NCBI GenBank assembly: GCA_030427365.1
Contig: JAUHWW010000006.1
Location: 1 to 40,728 of the forward strand
Length of the DNA: 40,728 nt
Source: a bacterium
GTDB taxonomy: Bacteria > Patescibacteriota > Saccharimonadia > Saccharimonadales > SZUA-47
Direction of reading: 5' to 3'
The notes beneath the pieces are model-generated. The model made no database searches. It was not told the origin of the DNA and saw only the letters and a list, made by a program, of their open reading frames with translations. Positions 1 through 7,482 of this stretch are shown one piece after another. The translations under genes were made by a program, and so were the position numbers. Position 1 is the first letter of the stretch, and every line of letters starts with the position of its first letter.

Positions 1-569
1 CGTAGTTTTGTAAGCTTGTGGGCTTCTTTGAAATAGGAAATGGAAAAACCTGATTGTTCAAATTGGCTCAAGAGTTCTTCAGATGGGTGCTCGTAGGACT
101 CGGCCACGCCATCAACCAGAATTTCGCCTGTTTGTGTGTTGACACAGTGATCAATGATTCCTGCAAGCTCGGTCAGTGGGTTTCGCGCAGCTCCACCGCA
201 TAGACCAGAATGTAAATCCTTTCCACCTGTTGTTAGTGAAACTTCAAAAAAGAAAGAACCTCGCATGCTCAATGTCATTGTAGGCTGATCAGGTGTTAAC
301 CAAACTGTATCCGACACAATGATGGAGTCTGCTTTGGAAACGTCTTTGACTTGGTCTAGAAACCCTTGGAAATTTGGTGAACCAATTTCTTCTTCTAGCT
401 CACGCACTGCAGCATCTTCGAATGTTTCACCTTCGTCGACCGCTCCACCAGGGGCTTCCCAGCAAAACCTGTCATTACGCGCTGACTTGCCTCGCTGCGT
501 TAACAAATAGCGGCCATCATAGCCCTGAATATAGACTCCGACCGCGCGGCGAGGATTAATTGCGCTCAT
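1..569 (-). CDS. Nudix hydrolase N-terminus fused in frame to M20-peptidase segment (partial)
   Basis: The frame is open from the ATG at 569 to the window edge, so the C-terminus is missing. Residues 8-63 are a Nudix domain start (LLTQRGK, then a Nudix box with G42, E48, R56-E57, E60-E61, G63). From about residue 59 it reads as an M20 metallopeptidase: EEEIGS carries the M20 catalytic and metal glutamates, VSD (D87) a metal ligand, and DLHSG (118-122) with GG-x3-NP the dimerisation domain. The second half of the Nudix fold and the M20 N-terminus with its HxD zinc motif are both absent, so neither activity is likely to be intact. The join falls at GAAGAAGAAATTGG, which encodes EEEIG in both families. 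The start overlaps the ndk stop by 14 bases. It is either a deletion fusion or an assembly misjoin. Confidence 0.8.
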   Translation of the reverse strand, partial: MSAINPRRAVGVYIQGYDGRYLLTQRGKSARNDRFCWEAPGGAVDEGETFEDAAVRELEEEIGSPNFQGFLDQVKDVSKADSIIVSDTVWLTPDQPTMTLSMRGSFFFEVSLTTGGKDLHSGLCGGAARNPLTELAGIIDHCVNTQTGEILVDGVAESYEHPSEELLSQFEQSGFSISYFKEAHKLTKL

Positions 570-1020
570 GCGCTTCATAGATGTGCAGGTACTCAGACTT
601 GTCATAGTCGAACAATTCCTTATCTGCAAAGAACCGTGCGACCTCTTTTTTGCCAGACTCAGCACTATCAGACGCATGTGCGATATTACGACCAGTACCG
701 ATAGCGAAATCGCCGCGCAGCGTGCCAGCATCAGCCTCACGTGGGTGCGTCGCACCCAGAATTAACCGAACAGAAGCCGTGCACTCATACCCTTCCCATG
801 CCATTACCACGACAGGTGAACTTTTCATGTAGGCTTCAAGCCCTGGATAAAAGCTTTTTTCTAAGTGTTCTTCGTAGTGCTCGCGAAGCACTGCATCTTC
901 AAGCTGCATCATCTTGAGCCCGATGAGTTTCAGCCCTTTGTTCTCTAGCCTGCGGATAATTTCACCCACCAAACCACGCTGAACGGCATCTGGCTTGGCG
1001 ATCAAAAGTGTTCGTTCCAT
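556..1020 (-). CDS. ndk: Nucleoside diphosphate kinase
   Basis: Cytosolic enzyme that moves the gamma-phosphate of ATP to NDPs through a phosphohistidine. The 154-residue length is slightly above the usual ~140. The N-terminal TLLIAKPDAVQRGLVGEI and the active-site segment RNIAHASDS, with the catalytic histidine at residue 115, are diagnostic. A strong ribosome-binding site (AAGGAG) lies 6 bases before the ATG. Its 3' end overlaps the downstream Nudix/M20 frame. A perfect 40-bp palindrome sits about 70 bases upstream, where a promoter would be expected, so it may be controlled by the adjacent PaaX-like protein (inference). Confidence 0.97.
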   Translation of the reverse strand: MERTLLIAKPDAVQRGLVGEIIRRLENKGLKLIGLKMMQLEDAVLREHYEEHLEKSFYPGLEAYMKSSPVVVMAWEGYECTASVRLILGATHPREADAGTLRGDFAIGTGRNIAHASDSAESGKKEVARFFADKELFDYDKSEYLHIYEAHERN

Positions 1021-1086
1021 ATAACTCCTTAAGTTTTCACGATTTACTCTTTAAATTCTACCACAACCCACAGCACCCCCATCAAT

Positions 1087-1126
1087 TTGTCTAAAGTTTA
1101 CTACGGCCGTAGTAAACTTTAGACAA
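1087..1126. promoter_or_regulatory. Perfect 40-bp palindrome, candidate operator
   Basis: A perfect inverted repeat centred at 1106/1107, with half-site TTGTCTAAAGTTTACTACGG. It abuts the stop codon of the PaaX-like gene and lies upstream of ndk. A near copy lies at 1719-1756 on the other side of the regulator gene. No T-run follows it, which argues against a simple terminator. It is probably a binding site for the flanked regulator (inference). Confidence 0.6.
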
Positions 1127-1717
1127 CTAGCTACAAGTTTTTAATAGCTCTCGAAAACGCTTCTCTAGCACATCTGAATTATCAATATAATCGGTTGACA
1201 TATACGTGACGTACGCCTCGATACCGACGTGTCGTGCTGCCACGTACACTTCTTCTTTTGAGGCAAACGGGTGAATCCAAACACTTTGTTGCAGCAACTG
1301 ATAGCCAAGCTCTTGCAACTTTCGTATGAATACCACACGGGATTCACGTTTCTCTTCAGGCACATCGAACATTACGAGCCTCCACTTCCTATCCCAATAC
1401 TCAGGCACTGCGACATTTAAAGTGTTATACGAATAGCTTTTGATTCGCTTGTGAGCTTTCGCGGTCAACTCAATCCCATGTTCATAATCGCCGCGTACCA
1501 AACCCTGAGTTTTCATATAGCTACGTAGTCGACTCAGTTCTCTACTCTTCTGTCGCTCATCTAGCCCATCCAGCAGTTTTTTAATCGGTTTATCAAGCAT
1601 AGGGCCAGCGTTCGCACCGCTCAAAGCCATGCCAGTGAGAGATCCTACAGCCAAGCCATAAAGCACTGCATCAATCGCACGAGAAGTCTGCTTGTTTCGT
1701 GAAATCTTTCGTCGCAT
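1127..1717 (-). CDS. PaaX/Cas2-like transcriptional regulator
   Basis: 196 residues from the ATG at 1717; the frame is open to a TTG at 1786, but that would translate through the palindrome. The C-terminal ~90 residues (WRLVMFDVPEEKRESR, then ELGYQLLQQSVWIHP) match the PaaX C-terminal domain, a ferredoxin-like fold related to Cas2 that CPR genomes carry outside CRISPR loci. Upstream are a basic N-terminus, a short hydrophobic segment (LYGLAVGSLTGMALSGA) and a likely helix-turn-helix region (RLRSYMKTQGLVRGD). There is no CRISPR array or other cas gene here, so Cas2 function is not supported. Flanking palindromes suggest autoregulation. The ligand is unknown. Confidence 0.75.
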   Translation of the reverse strand: MRRKISRNKQTSRAIDAVLYGLAVGSLTGMALSGANAGPMLDKPIKKLLDGLDERQKSRELSRLRSYMKTQGLVRGDYEHGIELTAKAHKRIKSYSYNTLNVAVPEYWDRKWRLVMFDVPEEKRESRVVFIRKLQELGYQLLQQSVWIHPFASKEEVYVAARHVGIEAYVTYMSTDYIDNSDVLEKRFRELLKTCS

Positions 1718-1718
1718 A

Positions 1719-1756
1719 TGTCTAAAGTTTACCACGGCCGTAGCAAACTTTAGACA
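1719..1756. promoter_or_regulatory. Imperfect 38-bp palindrome, second operator copy
   Basis: Same sequence as the palindrome at 1087-1126 apart from two mismatched pairs around the ACGGCCGT core. It ends one base before the ATG of the PaaX-like gene and lies in the divergent region shared with the recombinase gene. A protein bound here would overlap the regulator's transcription start region, as expected for autorepression (inference). Confidence 0.6.
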
Positions 1757-1788
1757 CATATTATTCGTAATTATTATGTCGTACAATA

Positions 1789-1817
1789 TTGCTAGTTACC
1801 ATCATTCGATGTATGCT
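1789..1817 (+). promoter_or_regulatory. Promoter of recombinase gene
   Basis: TTGCTA at 1789-1794 and TATGCT at 1812-1817 with a 17-base spacer. The predicted start site falls at the GTG/ATG start codons (1823/1826), implying a leaderless or near-leaderless mRNA. Confidence 0.45.
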
Positions 1818-1825
1818 TAAGCGTG

Positions 1826-2746
1826 ATGAACTTTGCGAAAACAAAAACTGACTTCCTAGAATATTTAGAAATCGAGCAAGGCCGTTCGCAGAAAACGATT
1901 CGCAACTACGATCACTACTTAACACGCCTCATCGATTTCGCTGGTGATATTTCTGTAAAAGACATTGACCCAGAACTAGTCCGTAAATGGCGCCTATGGC
2001 TGAACCGACTTGGCTCCAATACCTCTGATGAATTGCAGAAAAACACCATGAACTACCACCTTATTGCGCTGCGTAGCTTTCTAAAGTTCTGCGCCAAGCG
2101 CGACATCCCTGCCATGAACGCTGACAAAATCGAGCTTGCAAAAGCCGCCCGAAAGCAAGTTACCTTCCTCAGCAGCGAAGAAGTCGAACGCCTCCTAAAC
2201 ACTCCGGATATTAACCAAGAAGCGGGCATGCGTGACCGCGCTATCTTAGAACTGCTCTTCTCGAGCGGCTTGCGTGTCAGTGAGCTGGTCGGACTCGACA
2301 AAGACCACGTCAATCTCAAACGAAAAGAATTCATGGTTCGCGGTAAGGGACAAAAAGATCGACCAATATTCATCAGCGACGCTGCGGCCTGGTGGATTGA
2401 GAAATACCTCGAAAAGCGCACCGACAATAGCCCTCCCCTATTTATTCGGTACGGGGGGCGAAAGCCGGTTGATAACACCGGCAATCACCTGCGTTTGACC
2501 GCTCGTAGCGTACAACGCCTTGTTAGTAGCTACGCGCTCAAAGCTGGCATCACCAAGAAAGTCAGCCCGCACACCCTTCGTCACTCATTCGCGACTGATC
2601 TGCTCATGAACGGTGCCGACATTCGCAGTGTCCAGGCCATGCTTGGCCACAGCAACATCGCCACAACGCAAATCTACACCCACGTCACCGATCCTCACCT
2701 AAAGGCAATCCACGAGAAGTTCCACCGAAGTAACTCTGAAAGCTAA
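1826..2746 (+). CDS. Tyrosine recombinase of XerC/XerD type
   Basis: 306 residues from the ATG at 1826 (a GTG at 1823 is equally possible). It has an N-terminal SAM-like core-binding domain (about 5-90) and a C-terminal catalytic domain with the full set R150, K174, H249-xx-R252, H275 and nucleophile Y284 (HTLRHSFA, GHSN, YTHV). Length and architecture fit the housekeeping Xer recombinases that resolve chromosome dimers at dif rather than phage integrases. XerC and XerD cannot be told apart here; CPR genomes often carry a single Xer protein. It ends 3 bases from the convergent PilX-like gene. No dif-like site was recognised. Confidence 0.9.
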   Translation: MNFAKTKTDFLEYLEIEQGRSQKTIRNYDHYLTRLIDFAGDISVKDIDPELVRKWRLWLNRLGSNTSDELQKNTMNYHLIALRSFLKFCAKRDIPAMNADKIELAKAARKQVTFLSSEEVERLLNTPDINQEAGMRDRAILELLFSSGLRVSELVGLDKDHVNLKRKEFMVRGKGQKDRPIFISDAAAWWIEKYLEKRTDNSPPLFIRYGGRKPVDNTGNHLRLTARSVQRLVSSYALKAGITKKVSPHTLRHSFATDLLMNGADIRSVQAMLGHSNIATTQIYTHVTDPHLKAIHEKFHRSNSES

Positions 2747-2749
2747 TAG

Positions 2750-3808
2750 CTAGTTATAGCAATCAGCCCCATCGACAGACGCGCCCACTCCGGGGACAAC
2801 ACCGAGTGTTTTACAAAAGCCGCTATTATTCGTCTCAAGCACGGCTTCAGGACGATCAAAATTTGGCTCATTTGATATTCGCACTTCGATGCGGCGCAAG
2901 ACATCGTTCGCCTTCCCGGTCACGTCCACCAACGTCTGTGCATTTAGAAATTCGAAATCACCGGTTCCATCAGTTGCTGTCACATTCAACGTACCAACGC
3001 TGTTATAGACACTCTTTACACGTGCGTAGTACCGATTGTATCTGGTTGGCGTGTCAATATTGACCGTGACGGCACATGGATTTGATTCATCACAGTTCAC
3101 ATAGACCAGCTGACCGGCATTTGCTCCTGACGCAGAAGTGAAGTTCTCAGAATTAGTTGCAGTGAATGTACTTGAACAAGCACCTTTAGCGGGGATGAAA
3201 TAATAGCTCGCAGTATTTGCAAGTACCACCGTTTTATCAAAGCTTGCTCCAGCTGGTGCTGCTATGAGGTCAACGCGTAGCATAGGAATCGATTCATTCG
3301 CAAAACTTGCCGGCAAATTTCCAGTGCAATCGCCACTATCATCAACTGAGGTACTGTTACTCGGCCCATTCCAGGTGAAAGTCACATTTCCGACTTCGTT
3401 ACCTGACTCCGGCTGGATTGGAAATACCTCAGATGCACTCGTAGTAATAGTGTCGGTGAATACGAGATCGCCCGGCGTTTTATCGTAGATGAGGCATGTA
3501 TACTTCACATCTTGTTCGTCAGATCGAATAACTCCGTTGTTAAATGTATTAAATGGCGCACTAGAAGGAAGATCACAGTAGTCTTTCTCGATTGGCAGCG
3601 CTGGATCATCAAGCACGTTTGCCAGGTCATTCACCCCCGTCTCAGCGGCATAGAACGCTTGCGTACTCAACTGGCGATCCAGCGCTTGGCGCTGTTCTCG
3701 CTGCATGATAGTTGCGAGGCCGAGCACCACAAGCGAGACGAGCACCATTAAAATAGATGCAACGATAATCGAAACAAATCCTTTTTCATCGTTATCTCGT
3801 GTATACAT
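2750..3808 (-). CDS. PilX-like minor pilin
   Basis: 352 residues, last gene of the minor pilin operon. A short polar leader ends in EKG-FVSII, followed by a ~20-residue hydrophobic helix (IIVASILMVLVSLVVLGLA) as in PilX N-terminal domains. It lacks the Glu at position 5 of the mature protein, as PilX/GspK-type proteins can. An amphipathic helix (QREQRQALDRQLSTQAFYAAETG) follows, typical of PilX/GspK proteins. The remainder is a Ser/Thr/Asn-rich exported domain with several cysteines that could form disulfides. Likely role: part of the pilus-priming or tip complex. It starts 2 bases after the previous gene's stop. Confidence 0.75.
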   Translation of the reverse strand: MYTRDNDEKGFVSIIVASILMVLVSLVVLGLATIMQREQRQALDRQLSTQAFYAAETGVNDLANVLDDPALPIEKDYCDLPSSAPFNTFNNGVIRSDEQDVKYTCLIYDKTPGDLVFTDTITTSASEVFPIQPESGNEVGNVTFTWNGPSNSTSVDDSGDCTGNLPASFANESIPMLRVDLIAAPAGASFDKTVVLANTASYYFIPAKGACSSTFTATNSENFTSASGANAGQLVYVNCDESNPCAVTVNIDTPTRYNRYYARVKSVYNSVGTLNVTATDGTGDFEFLNAQTLVDVTGKANDVLRRIEVRISNEPNFDRPEAVLETNNSGFCKTLGVVPGVGASVDGADCYN

Positions 3809-3810
3809 AC

Positions 3811-4509
3811 TTATAATCTCCTCAGAACAGTCGTTGAGAGTTCAGATATCGTGCAGTTCTCCCTGCCAATAAGCGAACCGGTGCATTCATACCTGTTGCC
3901 ACTATTACGCAGCAAGTCGTTATCGCCATACGCTAATGATAAAGCAATACTCCATACATTACCATTATCACTAATCTCCAGCTTCGAGATACGCATGTTT
4001 TCAGCCAGCAGCTCACGGCCATTACCGCACTTTCCGGTGCCAAGTTCGCACGGCTCATCCTCGTCTATGGCTGCTGAACCAATACCGGCATTATTCGCAC
4101 AACCCGTCTCTGGCGTATCTAGCCACAACACCCGGCGTTTTTCCTTCTCAGCGGCGTCTGGTCCGTCTGGTACTAATTGCCGATCAAGTGCATAGGTATA
4201 GCGAGCCGGCCCTACACAGAAAAAGCCGATAGAACTATCAGGGGTTGGAGACACATCGACGGGTATGTCTACTGACGTCGGAGAAATCATCCCTGACGTC
4301 AATACATCTCGTTTAGAAAACTGAATTGATTGGCTAATCTCAGCCAGCACGTTTCTATTCACTTCTTGCGTACGTGTAGTAATCACACCGTTTTGGTAGA
4401 TACGTCCCATCTGAATAAGCGCTGCCATTGCCCCTAGTAACACAAGGCTGAACACCAGTGTTGATACCAGCACCTCGACAACGGTAAAGCCGAACTCTTT
4501 TTTATTCAT
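3811..4509 (-). CDS. Minor pilin, PilW/PilJ-like
   Basis: 232 residues. It has a type III leader NKKEFG-FTVVE, with cleavage after Gly and Glu at position 5, followed by a hydrophobic helix. The C-terminal domain contains cysteines and ends in LSTTVLRRL. Its start overlaps the preceding minor pilin by 8 bases (ATGAATAA), so translation is coupled. Probably assembled under the pilus tip with the other minor pilins. Subtype assignment (PilW) rests mainly on gene order and size. Confidence 0.75.
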   Translation of the reverse strand: MNKKEFGFTVVEVLVSTLVFSLVLLGAMAALIQMGRIYQNGVITTRTQEVNRNVLAEISQSIQFSKRDVLTSGMISPTSVDIPVDVSPTPDSSIGFFCVGPARYTYALDRQLVPDGPDAAEKEKRRVLWLDTPETGCANNAGIGSAAIDEDEPCELGTGKCGNGRELLAENMRISKLEISDNGNVWSIALSLAYGDNDLLRNSGNRYECTGSLIGRENCTISELSTTVLRRL

Positions 4510-4966
4510 ACGTTCGATACCTCAGCTCCACAACTGCAGGTTCTCGTGAATTCGGCACATCCCACGACACCGAGGAGCGAAACGACTGATCCGTCGCGTC
4601 GTAATCCATTTGCAGTCGATAAAACCCAGTGCCATTACCGCCTGCAATTGTGTCAATTTCATAGCACTTTGAGGCAGTATCGGCCGCATCAGCAACCTTT
4701 TGATCTCCAGATAGGATGCAGTACGGCGTACTATCGTCATACCCGAGTGTTGCGATTGCTGTCGGCTGCCCATTCAAGTTCGATTTGAGCAACTCAAGTT
4801 GTGATTCCGCCAAAGACAGCGCTTCCGAGCGCTCACGAGCAACCTGTCCTGTTTGCTGAGCATTCCGTGCCAGGTTGAAGCCAATGCCAAGAGTGAGGCC
4901 AACCACCACCATCGCTAGCAATACCTCGATAATTGTATCGCCCTTTTGATCGACAGACTTACGCAT
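4502..4966 (-). CDS. Minor pilin, PilV/GspI-like
   Basis: 154 residues using the ATG at 4966, which overlaps the upstream stop by 8 bases (ATGCGTAA) and leaves a normal 9-residue leader; upstream starts would give an unusually long leader. The leader ends QKG and the mature protein begins DTIIEVLLAMVVVG, with Glu5 conserved and Asp at position 1 instead of the usual Phe. A helix (ARERSEALSLAESQLELLKS) is followed by a compact beta domain with two cysteines. Small size and position fit PilV/GspI. Confidence 0.75.
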   Translation of the reverse strand: MRKSVDQKGDTIIEVLLAMVVVGLTLGIGFNLARNAQQTGQVARERSEALSLAESQLELLKSNLNGQPTAIATLGYDDSTPYCILSGDQKVADAADTASKCYEIDTIAGGNGTGFYRLQMDYDATDQSFRSSVSWDVPNSREPAVVELRYRTYE

Positions 4967-5789
4967 CAGTCTCACACTCCGAATCATATCCATCAAATTG
5001 CACCGTGGTTCCACGCGTACCATCTTTTCCTATGACGATTGCAGCTCGTTTTGTCTGGTCGGCTTTTTGCAGACATATCGTTACCGCATCACCGTTTGGC
5101 TCACTCGCAATGTTAGCAATCGGTGTAAAGACGCCGGAATCATCGGCTGTCATCCCAAACGTACTACCGGCAATTCCCATATGCCGCACCTGTTGGTTGT
5201 TTGATATAACAGCATTTTCCTCTGCTGCAAAAGTCGTGAAAGCAGTGAAGAGTCCAACGGCGCCAATATTTGTGTTTGCACCACTACTATCGGTAACAAA
5301 GACCTTTGTGACGCGCAAGCCCCAGTCCAACGCAATTGTTTCCACTGAGTTCGGCGCCGCTTTTGGTGCTGAATCAACCAGCGAGTTACTCAACTCTCCA
5401 GAGGTTGCTTTGCGCTTTCCAACGACGGTAATAACGTTCATCTCATCATACTCTCCGGGCGGCCCACTCCCTGGCCGGAACTGCAATACCTTTCCAATGA
5501 ACACACAGTCATCGTTGCTGCCCTGTTCATCTGGTGAGCCGACAAACTGGATTACATCAGAAATAACTGTGCAGGCCTGATTGCCATCATTATTGAAAAA
5601 TCCCGTCGAGACATCATTTGTGAGGTCTATTAAACGTGAGTCGAAATCCCTCACTGCCTGCGTGAATTGTACTTCTTGTTGCCGGCCGTTAAAGGCAATG
5701 ATTGCAGTAAAGAACATCGCGGCAGACACCGCAATAACAATCAACAATTCAAGAATGGTGTAACCCCTGTTATGCTGCCCACGTTTCAT
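4959..5789 (-). CDS. Minor pilin, FimT/GspH-like
   Basis: 276 residues, first gene of the minor pilin operon. Leader MKRGQHNRG-YTILELLIVIAV has a consensus cleavage site and Glu5. The rest is an exported domain of about 240 residues with several cysteines, longer than classical GspH/FimT. Its promoter lies directly in front of the ATG, leaving almost no leader. Confidence 0.75.
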   Translation of the reverse strand: MKRGQHNRGYTILELLIVIAVSAAMFFTAIIAFNGRQQEVQFTQAVRDFDSRLIDLTNDVSTGFFNNDGNQACTVISDVIQFVGSPDEQGSNDDCVFIGKVLQFRPGSGPPGEYDEMNVITVVGKRKATSGELSNSLVDSAPKAAPNSVETIALDWGLRVTKVFVTDSSGANTNIGAVGLFTAFTTFAAEENAVISNNQQVRHMGIAGSTFGMTADDSGVFTPIANIASEPNGDAVTICLQKADQTKRAAIVIGKDGTRGTTVQFDGYDSECETDA

Positions 5790-5798
5790 CTGTTACTG

Positions 5799-5807
5799 AG
5801 TATAGCA
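5799..5807 (-). promoter_or_regulatory. Extended -10 promoter of the minor pilin operon
   Basis: On the minus strand TGC-TATACT ends 9 bases before the ATG at 5789, so the mRNA leader would be about 2-3 bases. The surrounding CTTATGCTATACT resembles the boxes before the TPR-like gene (18414) and the small gene at 33330. Confidence 0.55.
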
Positions 5808-5844
5808 TAAGCGTTACTTTTTCGCTGTGTAGGCTATCTATGTG

Positions 5845-6657
5845 CTATGGCACCAGAAAGCGCTCATACCACTGCACGAGCCGCTCGCCAAACACAACTG
5901 CAATATATACACCTGCAAGCAATGATGGGCCAAATGGTATTTTCAGTTTGCTGCGCTTCCCCTTCTTTGTCCGTAGCAGGACAGGCACCCCTGACAACAA
6001 GCCCACAACAGAAGCTGCAAACACCGCGAGCCACGCCGACACGATCGAACCAGTAAAAAAGCCGATAGCGATAGCCAGACGCACGTCACCGCCGCCAAGC
6101 CACTTGCCTTTGGAATAGGTATGCATGAACCAAAATAAGCCGTAGGTCACTGTCATGGCGGCCAGCAGCTCAACCAACTGAGGCCAAACGGCACCGTCGC
6201 GTGTAGGTAGTGCTAGGAGCCAAAATACTGCCGATAGGGCTATCAGGGGGTTAACGAGCTTAAAGGGCAGTAGATACCAACGAAGATCATACACAAGTAG
6301 CGTGGCCATAATGACCAGGGCGATTAACCAGACAATAAACTGACTTATAGAGGCGACTGATGAAAGCTCTATCGGCCAAAACACAAAGCTCACCGCATAC
6401 ATTACGCCGACCAGAAGCTCGACGAGCGGATAGGCTGGTGACAGCCGGACCTTGCAGGTTCTACAGCGCCCCTTAAAGGCCAGCCAGCTCAGCACCGGCA
6501 CGAGATCTATCGGTGACAACACCCGTTTGCAGGCATCACAGCGTGAGCGGTCGCGTACCCAATCTTTCTTGGCGTGCAGACGATCGGCAAGAGCCAGCGC
6601 AAAGCTACCGGTCATTAAGCCGATGATGCCGAGGTAAATTGCAATTAGTGCAGTCAT
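5845..6657 (-). CDS. pilD: Prepilin peptidase / N-methyltransferase
   Basis: 270-residue polytopic membrane protein of peptidase family A24. It cuts prepilin leaders after Gly and methylates the new N-terminus. Visible features are an N-terminal membrane helix, the cytosolic zinc loop with CxxC pairs C40/C43 and C65/C68, and the two catalytic aspartates in YDLRWYLLP (D124) and GGGDVRL (D191). The usual DLRxxxIPD reads DLRWYLLPF here. It lies between the pilin terminator and the minor pilin promoter, so it is probably transcribed on its own. Confidence 0.92.
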   Translation of the reverse strand: MTALIAIYLGIIGLMTGSFALALADRLHAKKDWVRDRSRCDACKRVLSPIDLVPVLSWLAFKGRCRTCKVRLSPAYPLVELLVGVMYAVSFVFWPIELSSVASISQFIVWLIALVIMATLLVYDLRWYLLPFKLVNPLIALSAVFWLLALPTRDGAVWPQLVELLAAMTVTYGLFWFMHTYSKGKWLGGGDVRLAIAIGFFTGSIVSAWLAVFAASVVGLLSGVPVLLRTKKGKRSKLKIPFGPSLLAGVYIAVVFGERLVQWYERFLVP

Positions 6658-6692
6658 ACTCGCTTATGGTAGCAATAAACGTGAAGAAAAAG

Positions 6693-6723
6693 AAAAGACG
6701 CCCTTTTTATCGGGCGTCTTTTT
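6693..6723 (-). terminator. Rho-independent terminator of the pilin gene
   Basis: Stem AAAAGACGCCC / GGGCGTCTTTT with an 8-base loop, 20 bases after the pilin stop. A T-rich tract follows on the minus strand. The stem's own A/T ends could also stop plus-strand transcription. Confidence 0.85.
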
Positions 6724-6743
6724 GCCGAAGTTACTTCGTCTAC

Positions 6744-7328
6744 TTATCGGTTATCAAAGCAAGCGATAGCACCACCTTCGAGGCGCATCTGGAAGACAAA
6801 GTTACGATTGCTTGCAGCAACTGTTCCTTCACCGTCACAAACAACACCGGTCCTATAGCCAATTGAGCCAGCAACGGTTCCAACACTTACGCTGTCGCTA
6901 AGTATTACAGATGTTAGATCATTACTACCATCTGCTCCTTGACCTACAGGGTCACCGGTACGAGGATCGTTAATGTTTGTCGTACAATCAGCTGCATCAG
7001 CACCACCTGTACAGCCGAGGTAGCGACCAAAGAAGTCATCGTTGCCTGAATCCGGCGCTCCCCACTCCTTTATGATTGGCGCACCTGTAGAACCGTTGGC
7101 TTCTGCAACTGGCAAATCACCATTATTATTTCCAGCGAAGTTGCTTATTTCTGTCGTAACACGTGCCGCGACTGAACGTCGTTGCTCGTTACGTTGGTTT
7201 CGTTGCAACTGTGGAATCGCGATCAACACGACTACCAAGATCAAACCGGCAATTGCCAGCACGATCAATACTTCGATAATGGTAAAACCAGCATTATCTT
7301 TCTTTTTGTCTCTTATTGCATCTAACAT
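6744..7328 (-). CDS. pilA: Type IV pilin, probable major subunit
   Basis: 194 residues. Leader ends DNAG and the mature protein begins FTIIEVLIVLAIAGLILVVV, the canonical pilin N-terminus with Glu5. The C-terminal domain has a cysteine pair near its end (VVCDGEG and IACFDN) that fits the pilin D-loop. It has a strong ribosome-binding site (AAAGGGGG) and its own terminator, and is separated from pilC by ~150 bases, consistent with separate high-level expression as the major pilin. A possible promoter is TTGCGC-17-TACGAT upstream. A palindrome shared with the ArsR-like locus lies ~125 bases upstream. Confidence 0.88.
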   Translation of the reverse strand: MLDAIRDKKKDNAGFTIIEVLIVLAIAGLILVVVLIAIPQLQRNQRNEQRRSVAARVTTEISNFAGNNNGDLPVAEANGSTGAPIIKEWGAPDSGNDDFFGRYLGCTGGADAADCTTNINDPRTGDPVGQGADGSNDLTSVILSDSVSVGTVAGSIGYRTGVVCDGEGTVAASNRNFVFQMRLEGGAIACFDNR

Positions 7329-7451
7329 TCTGTATCCCCCTTTATAGTGCGAATGCGATATATACCTTGGTATCGTACCGGCAAACTGTCATAAGCGCAA
7401 GCATTTTGTTGCCAAAAATGTGCAAAACCCCACTATTTATCAATTAGATGT

Positions 7452-7481
7452 CATTCTAATGTTCGTGCGAACATTAGAATG
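7452..7481. promoter_or_regulatory. 30-bp palindrome upstream of pilin, candidate operator
   Basis: Arms CATTCTAATGTTCG and CGAACATTAGAATG are perfectly complementary around a central TG. It begins one base after the pilC stop and lies between pilC and the pilin gene. A near copy is at 25491-25520 in front of the ArsR-like gene. No T-run follows, so a terminator role is less likely. Confidence 0.6.
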
Positions 7482-7482
7482 T

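Noticed and set aside
1127-1717. Cas2 of a CRISPR system
   Set aside because: No direct-repeat array, Cas1 or effector in the window. The fold is shared with PaaX-type regulators, which fits the palindromic flanks better.
1717-1786. TTG start at 1786 for the PaaX-like gene
   Set aside because: It would translate through the operator-like palindrome. The ATG at 1717 leaves that region as promoter DNA.
7452-7481. Resemblance of GTTCG-TG-CGAAC to a LexA/SOS box
   Set aside because: The half-sites are in the opposite orientation to the CGAAC-N4-GTTCG operator, and the flanking arms extend the palindrome well beyond a LexA site. The ArsR-like locus match explains it better.
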